In this document: positions 57,395 through 64,000 of the stretch, piece after piece
Numbering within the stretch: the stretch's first letter is position 1
Layout of the letters: the number at the start of each line of letters is the position of its first letter
Assembly: GCA_026120035.1 (NCBI GenBank)
Contig: JALRME010000038.1
Location: 254,907-318,906 of the forward strand
DNA length: 64,000 nt
Direction of reading: 5' to 3'
DNA from: Coleophoma eucalyptorum
Lineage: Eukaryota; Ascomycota; Leotiomycetes; Helotiales; Dermateaceae
The notes under the pieces: model-generated
The model's input: the letters and a program-made list of their open reading frames with translations, nothing else
Database searches by the model: none
Told to the model about the DNA's origin: nothing
Program-made: the position numbers and the translations under genes

Positions 57395-57815
57395 TCAACC
57401 TTTGAATTTCGAGAGGGAATTCTGCAGATATCAATCAGTACCATATATGGCTTTATGAGACCGGTATTTGCAAACCTCTGTGACTTTCCTCACACTTTTA
57501 GCACTGATGCCTTTCTCGCCATGTTGCTTTGCATCAAGAACTGCCTCCTTCATCAAGCTACCCACTTGTTAGCTATGAACAAGTCAAGGTTGCCATGCTA
57601 ATGACTGCACAAAGGTATCGCCAGTCGTCGCGTACTTTTGCAGGAATAAAGTATAGTCAAGAAATAGCTACTGCTGTTAGCTAGTATCCAGGTTGAAAAC
57701 GCGTCGCGCCAGGGCTTACCAAAACATCAGCATTCTTGCTAACATTGCACTTCGTGTGGGCCTTCACGATCTTCTTGACCGTCGCCCTTGGGTACAGTTT
57801 CTGGCCGGCTGCCAT
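57395..57815 (-). CDS. CENP-W-like histone-fold inner-kinetochore protein, 4 exons
   Basis: Model complement(join(57395..57421, 57476..57557, 57636..57667, 57720..57815)), 78 aa. The whole protein is a histone fold: KLYPRATVKKIVKAHTKCNV (alpha-1), SKNADVLLFLDYTLFLQNLM (alpha-2), KEAVLDAKQHGEKGISAKSV and RKVTENSLSKFKG (alpha-3). This closely resembles CENP-W/Wip1, which pairs with CENP-T at centromeres; size fits. Exon 2 is only 32 nt. Each junction restores a family motif (LFLDYTLFLQ, FLQNLM, VTENSLSKFKG) and introns are GT-AG with CTAAC-like branches. The start at 57815 was chosen for MAAGQKLYPR; an in-frame extension to 57908 exists. Other CBF/NF-Y-type histone-fold proteins are possible but fit less well. 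Confidence 0.85.
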
Positions 57816-58088
57816 TGTCCGAGTGAGGGATTTCTGTGGTTCTTGTGATGGAGCTGCTGCTACAATCTCGGTGTTGACTTTGAAATTGCGACAATGTCGG
57901 AATTCCAAGTCGGCGTAGCGAACGTATGACTTCCTCGCGGTCCTCTCAGCCTTGCCATCAAACCAATCAGAATTTGACAGGGGTCCCCCACCAAGAGCTT
58001 CGGAGTTCGCAACACACCCCGCTACGTTTACTTTAAGCAGCCGTGTCTTCGTACCTGCTTCTTTGGACTAATATAAATTGATTTACTC
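57816..58088. promoter_or_regulatory. Divergent promoter of CENP-W-like and M1 aminopeptidase genes
   Basis: 273 bp separate the two start codons; both promoters must lie here or overlap the genes. A CCAAT-type element (AACCAATCAG) is visible near 57959-57968. Confidence 0.5.
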
Positions 58089-61000
58089 ATGCTTGAGAGA
58101 AAAATCAAACTTATTAAACTCCTCAGATTTTCACCTTTCTCTTCTTCTCCTTCATTTCCTTCTCTCTCTGCTCGTTCTGGTTTCCTGTTCAACTATTGTA
58201 CACCTAGGTTCTATAGCAACGCTTCTCGGCAACCTCATTCTCGAAGTTTGTGGTCAACATCAAAACTGAGAGCTCTGGCATCTACGAGACTTGAGAAGCT
58301 TCCCAACAAGATCTTAGGACCAAGAAGCTGCGCCAAGATGGTATCTACAACCATGCTCGACAGAGACACGCTTCCAGAGACCGTGAAGCCAGTCAATTAC
58401 AACATCTCTCTATACGACCTGGAGTTCAAGACATTCACCTACCAAGGAACCGTGTCAATTCTTACCAGAGTTTCTGATACTACTAAAGAGATCACACTGA
58501 ACTCTAACCAGCTCAATATCAGCGGCGCAGAAGTCCTAACAGAGCAGGGCAAGACACAGTCCTCGATTAAGACCACCAATGTCACCTACGAGGAAAAGCG
58601 GCAGCGTGCCACTTTGGTTTTCGACCATGATATCCCTGCCTCTGACAACGTGACCATTGTCGTGAAGTTTCAAGGAATCCTGAACGATAATATGGCAGGC
58701 TTTTATCGGTCAAAGTACAAGCCGCCTGTGACGCCCGCTACGTCTGTCCCGAAAGATGGCGAGTTCCATTGCATGTTTAGTACTCAGTTTGAGGCATGCG
58801 ATGCTCGTAGAGCATTCCCATGCTTTGACGAGCCAAACTTGAAGGCTACTTTCGATGTCACTCTCGAATTCCCTGACGATCAAGTGGCTCTAAGCAATAT
58901 GCCTGTCAAGGAGACTAGAAAAGGAAAAGATGGATTGCAAATCGTAACTTTCGACCGTACTCCCATCATGAGCACATATCTCTTAGCTTGGGCTATTGGA
59001 GACTTCGAATACATTGAGGATTTTACTAAACGGACTTACAATGGCAAGCCATTGCCGTGTCGAGTATACACCACCAGAGGCCTGAAGGAGCAAGGCCAGT
59101 ACGCTTTGGAGCATGCACCCCAAATCATCGATTACTTTTCGGAAATCTTTGGCATTGACTACCCGCTCCCTAAAGCAGACTTGTTGGCAGTCCACGAATT
59201 CGTACGTTGTTATTTGATTCGCTTCCCTGCTCCATTGTTCTTGCCTTATTGCTTGTACCTGACATTCTTGATTTAGAGCGCAATATGTACTCCCTCCCCT
59301 GCAGTAATTGAGCCATACTGACCAAAGTCTGCTAGTCACACGGTGCTATGGAGAATTGGGGTAAATGAATCATAATACTTATGTGCATTGAAGGTAGCTA
59401 ACGACCCCTTCCAGGTCTGGTAACCTATAGAACAACAGCAGTTCTCTATGACGAAAAGACCTCTGATGCCAAGTTCAGAAACAGAGTCGCATACGTAGTA
59501 GCTCATGAATTGGCCCATCAATGGTTTGGTAACCTAGTTACGATGGATTGGTGGAGCGAGCTTTGGCTCAACGAAGGGTTTGCTACCTGGGTAGGCATAC
59601 TTGAAACTAGACTCCTATCACAGACTGACGCAGGATCAGGTTGGGTGGCTGGCCACTGATAAGATTCATCCAGACTGGGACGTTTGGTCTCAATTTGTTT
59701 CAGAGGGAATGCAGAGTGCATTTTCACTTGATGCTCTCCGAAGCTCCCATCCGATTGAAGTACCAGTGAGAGATGCTCTTGACGTCGACCAAATTTTTGA
59801 TGCGATCAGTTACCTCAAGGGTAGCTCGACCATCCGAATGCTGGCTACACACCTGGGCACTGACACTTTCATGAAAGGTGTGGGACTGTACCTGAAGGCT
59901 CACGCTTATGGAAATGCTACGACAAGCGATCTCTGGTCTGCGTTGGGCAAAGCTTCAGGTCAAGACATCCCTGCTCTAATTGATCCCTGGATTCGGAAGA
60001 TTGGATTTCCTGTCCTTACCATTGCTGAAGAGCCAGGACAGATTAGTATCAAACAATCACGATACCTCTCTACTGGTGATCTCAAGACCGAGGATGACGA
60101 GACTGTTTGGTGGATGCCGCTTGTTCTCGAGGGTAAAACCGGTACCAAGGACATAACATCTATCGCCCTCGCGACCAAAGAAGACACTATCAGAGATATT
60201 GATGATGACTTCTATAAGGTCAATAAAAATACAACTGGATTCTACCGGGTCAACTACCCTCCTCCTAGACTTGCAAAATTGGGTACTCAAACCGATCGTC
60301 TTACCGTATCCGACAAAATAGGGTTGATCGGTGATGCTGGTGCTCTTGCATTTTCCGGTGTAGCTTCTACCTCTGGCCTATTGTCTTTCGTGAAAGGCTT
60401 CAAATTGGAAACCAACTTCTTGGTGTGGTCTCAAATTTTGAGCTCCCTTGGCCTAGTGAAGTCTGTCTTCTCTTCTGAGGAAGAAATTGCAGAGGGACTC
60501 AAACGATTTGTGCTGGACTTAATCAGCCCAGCTGTCAAGAAGATAGGTTGGGAAGAAGGTCCAGATGAGGACTATCTCACGGGTTTGCTACGTGCCCAGC
60601 TAATCATGAGCGCGGGTTTCAATGGCCATCAAGAGTAGGTTAAAAGCTAGACAATACCGACCCCAAGCGCTAATATTTCACAGGGTGATAAATGAAGCTA
60701 AGCGACGGTTCGATCTTTATATCACCGGGAAAGACAAATCTGCAATTCACCCAAGTCTGCGAAGTGCAGTTTTCCAGATTGCTGTCCGGCAAGGGGGAGA
60801 GTCTGAATATCAAGCACTAAAAGATGAGTGGAAAAGCACTACATCAGTGGATGGTAAAGAGATCACACTTCGCGCCATGGGTCGCCTCCAAACCCCCGAG
60901 CTTCTTGCAGACTATCTTGACTTTATGTTCACAGATGTGTCAATTCAAGACATCCATACTGGTGCCATGGTACTTTCTACTGGTATTAAGACACGACCAG

Positions 61001-61275
61001 GGCTTTGGAAGTATATCCAGGAGCACTTCAATGAGATCAAGGCACGAATTGGTGGGAACTCAACCGTCCTAGACCGCTTCTTGAGAGTTGGTTTAAACAA
61101 GTTTGCGGATCGGAAGGTAGAAAGGGAAATTGCGGACTTCTTCGTGGACAAAGATAACCGCGGGTACGATCGCACACTGAATAATCTGAGCGACACCATC
61201 AATGGGAGAGCAGGGTACAAGGAGAGAGATGCAAAGGTCATCCTGGAGTGGTTGAAAGTGAATGGCTATGCTTAG
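58089..61275 (+). CDS. M1-family zinc aminopeptidase (Ape2/Aap1-like), 5 exons
   Basis: Model join(58089..59201, 59336..59360, 59415..59590, 59640..60634, 60684..61275), 966 aa. Substrate-anchoring HGAMENWG (exon 2, only 25 nt), zinc-binding [10 protein letters not shown] (His410, Glu411, His414) and third ligand Glu433 in WLNEGFATW are all intact. The N-terminal beta domain and the C-terminal helical ERAP1-like region (to [12 protein letters not shown]) are complete. It removes N-terminal residues from peptides. From the first ATG a basic, Ser-rich extension of 83 residues precedes Met84 (58338, [18 protein letters not shown]), where most family members begin. The extension resembles a mitochondrial presequence, so long and short forms may be made. 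Confidence 0.93.
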
Positions 61276-62871
61276 TTGACCGCCATTGCCGGCGAAAGGC
61301 ATGCAGATATTATCTTGCGATATACAGTACTTGATTCTAGGCCATCGACTGCAGGTATATTGACTTGCATAGACAAGGTATTCCATGTTGAACACCCATC
61401 CGCAAGCACTCTCTACACCGCATAGACACTCTACACTTTTGCGTCTGTAAGATTCTCTCATTGACGTCGGATTTGCGGAGCTTCTAGTACCCAGTTCTTA
61501 TGCCATGTAATCCTGAAACTAACAGCTGGACTCGCATTCGCTTCCATGACCTATTGCTCTTGCAGTCTTCTATTGCAGAGGCATGCTTGACTTGATCAAT
61601 GTTCGAGATCCTAATGCATCTAGTCATCCAGAGAAGTCAAACCCATGGCTGCATACGCAAACGTGTTTAGGAGCTGACAACGGAACAACTCCATTTTCCC
61701 CAATGCCTGGGTACGCGCTCCTATTGGTATCCAAAATCGCGTGAGATCCCCAAAAGAAAACATATACAGGACCATCTGACAACTTCACATGCGCAGATCC
61801 CCGTGATCCCGCGGGTAGACCAAATCTCCCGTCCCCGTCCACCTTACGCTGTACCAACCTCTCTTCCCCTGTCCCATGATTTTCCTTGGCATGCACATCC
61901 CTCTGCACCTAACTCCTCCCAGCGAAAACGACCTATAACTTGCACTAATCCATCCCCCTTCCACACCGAACAAAGGCATGCGTGAGATTCTTGATGATCC
62001 CGATGTCAGCCCACTCACCCTGTCTCTGTCACTTAACTCGCCGTAGGACCTCGGAGAAAAAACGCACACGCACGAGAGAGAGAGAGAGCGAGCGCGCGAG
62101 AGCGAGAGACGGGGATTGTGTATGGGCTTCTTCGGGCGCTTGGCTTACCTGCTTGATGCCTCCCCAAGATTATGCTGCTGCCACCCACCACTCGCACCAC
62201 CTGCTTGCCCTTTTTTTTATAGGCGTCTCCCTCTTTTCTCGGTCGGGCAATGTATGGATGCATGCATGTTATTGTATGCTGTACGTACCGCCGGCATGGC
62301 GTCCATCACGCTATCATGGATTGGGACGAACACACCCCTGCAGTCTGACCTGCCGTGCCATGAGGTTTTGCGGAAACGTGGAGGGAAGGCGTGTCGCCGC
62401 TCACTAAGCGTCGGCTTTTCGCTTTCTGGCGTGGCCATATGGCACACGTCTGGGGGTGTTTTTTGGCTTTCTCTCTCTCTCTTTCTCCTTCTCTTTCTTT
62501 CTCCTGCGGGTGGGTATGTAGGTTAGGGACGGGGACACGGGGCTTAGGTGCGTTTTGCTTTTTTGTGGTTGGTTTGATATGTAGGTAGGCAGACGGGCAT
62601 GCTGGGTATAGTATACTGGGAGGGCTTTTTTAACGGGCTTGGATTTTTCTTTGCTCGCATGTGTGTGGGTGCGTGCCTGCCTGCTATCTTTGGACGGCTG
62701 CAAATCGCTGTGCTTGAAATGCTACTGTCACATGCTTTTCTTCTTCTTGCAGGAAATTTGATTTAATTCTCTCGTCTTTCCCTTCCTGACATTATTATTA
62801 ATAAACTGGGGTAGAAAAAACAACAACAAGTGGTATCCGATCTGATGGCGAGGTAGCGAAGTAGCTAGCCG

Positions 62872-62902
<31 letters not shown>

Positions 62903-62945
62903 GAAAACAAGGAAATGGTGGATTTGGTAGACCCCCAATCAGCTT
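61276..62945. other. 1.7 kb intergenic region rich in simple repeats
   Basis: 3' flanks of the aminopeptidase and the P450. It holds a GA tract (about 62072-62110), a polypyrimidine CT/TTTC tract (62468-62507) and an (AAT)n tract of about ten units (62872-62902). Long open frames overlap on both strands because of these repeats and are not called. Confidence 0.6.
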
Positions 62946-64000
62946 TTATTGTTTTAATTCGTCGACCTTTTCGCGCAGTCCCATCTGCGTCATGTCGACC
63001 TCAACGTCATCGGTCCTCCCTCCGTTGACCGACTTCCAGGCTTTCTCGATCATGGCCTTCTTTCCGAGACTTCGTACTTTCAGATCGAAGTCGAAGCGCT
63101 CAGGTTTAGCGATGAGCAAGCTGGTATAGTTGTCCAGTGGCGGGGCGACCTCAATGCCGTTAGCGTCGCGGCTCTTGCCGATGTGGAAAGCCCAGGCCAA
63201 GCCACCCATGCCGAGGAAGAGTTCTTGCTCGACGATGTCAACTCCCTGACAGACACGGCGCCCGTGGCCGAACTGATGATACCCCTTGAGCGCTGTGCCG
63301 GCCTTGAACGATGGCCAGCTTGGCAGCAGCCAGCGCTCGGGTCGGAAGTTTTCTGGGTCCGGGTAAATGGCTTGGTCACGAGTAATGCCCCTATCGCACC
63401 CAAAACGTTAGTCGGAGCCGAAAAAGCGATCATCAGAAATCCCAAAAAGCAATGTTTCGTCTAATCTATTTTGAACACGAGGCCTCTGTACCTCACTTAA
63501 GGTTTGCAGAACTGTGATGGGCCTTCTCGGGTAAAGGACGATGGGATGAGGGGTCGTCGGGAGGCGGGAGATGTCGTGACTCGGAGATTAATAGGCTTAG
63601 TGCGGTGCGGAACGTGAACTTACCACTCTAGTGCATGGATGGTGGCGCCTTCTGGGATCAGATAACCATTATAGATATCGTCTTTTTCCAAACTATGTGG
63701 GATTCCTGTCGAAGAAACACCAAAGTCAGTGCGCTTGCCCTTTTATGTGCCGTGTTGGAGGATGGAGGATGGAGGATAGAGGATGGCGGTCGGCGGTCGA
63801 CGGTCGGAGGATGGACTTACCCGTTGGTACTGGTGGTCTCCATCGCAGCACCTCTTTCACGACGGCTCGAAGAACGGGCAATTGCTCCCGATCCTCCCAC
63901 TTTGGACAACGTCCCCCCAACACGCTTTCAATCTCGTGTTGCAGCTTGGCTTGCCATTCAGGATAGTGGCACATGGCTAAGATGTAACTCATGAGGGGAC
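62946..64000 (-). CDS. Cytochrome P450, 5' truncated by window edge
   Basis: Visible part complement(join(62946..63390, 63624..63705, 63821..>64000)), about 235 residues of the C-terminal half. It contains the ExxR helix AVVKEVLRWRPPVPTG, IPEGATIHALEW, FRPERW and the heme loop HQFGHGRRVCQGVDIVEQEL, then a C-terminal KVRSLGKKAMIEKAWKSVNG. The fold is typical of fungal O-methylsterigmatocystin-oxidoreductase-like or CYP64-like P450s, but the substrate is unknown. Introns are 233 and 115 nt, longer than elsewhere in the window. The 115-nt intron contains GGATGGAGGATGGAGGAT-type simple repeats. The reading frame is open at the window edge. Confidence 0.88.

Noticed and set aside
61982..62526. Long overlapping frames of 136-141 codons
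   Set aside because: They arise from GA, CT and TTTC simple repeats and read as low-complexity sequence on both strands.

Overview
The window is nuclear DNA of a filamentous ascomycete. Genes are spliced with many short introns (mostly 46-60 nt, several with CTAAC/CTGAC-type branch sites close to the acceptor). The gene set is typically fungal: Zn2Cys6 regulator, several P450s, alcohol-oxidase-like GMC enzyme, heme-thiolate peroxidase, KdmA-type demethylase and Ctf4/Mcl1. The style of the proteins suggests Leotiomycetes (Helotiales-like), but that placement is an inference. No rRNA, tRNA, CRISPR or intact transposon was recognised. Both edges cut genes: a carnitine-pathway dioxygenase on the left and a P450 on the right.

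Layout. 0-9 kb: 3'-truncated trimethyllysine/gamma-butyrobetaine dioxygenase, mitochondrial thiamine pyrophosphate carrier, a conserved acidic protein, a secreted heme-thiolate peroxidase, a sugar-transporter pseudogene and cytidine deaminase. 9-16.7 kb: an SDR lacking its catalytic lysine, a Ser/Thr-rich single-pass membrane protein, a DUF5672-type glycosyltransferase, a 1.5 kb gene-free stretch with a perfect-arm hairpin, and a WD40 protein. 16.9-19.5 kb: Ctf4/Mcl1 replication-cohesion factor, divergent from the WD40 gene. 19.9-29.4 kb: an accessory block with two P450s, a Zn2Cys6 regulator and an SDR divergent from it, plus a highly repetitive REER/RRED-coding gene. It resembles a set of tailoring enzymes without a backbone synthase.

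30-37.7 kb: NTF2-like protein, a HeLo-like plus Ras-association protein, then a roughly 0.9 kb degenerate tandem array with a near-palindromic core directly upstream of an orphan gene whose protein is itself internally repeated. 37.7-41 kb: gene-poor, with protein-like remnants. 41-53 kb: Rab GTPase Ypt1, a mitochondrial-type conserved protein, an alcohol oxidase-like enzyme, and a 1423-residue JmjN/JmjC/PHD demethylase. 55-61.3 kb: a YAG7-like RGG protein, a 78-residue CENP-W-like histone-fold protein in four exons, and an M1 aminopeptidase divergent from it. 62.9-64 kb: the 3' part of another P450.

Most genes are independent housekeeping units. The only plausible functional grouping is the 19.9-29.4 kb oxidative block. 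Splice structures were built by eye from reading frame, GT/GC-AG sites and family alignment from memory. Three introns appear to need GC-AG borders.
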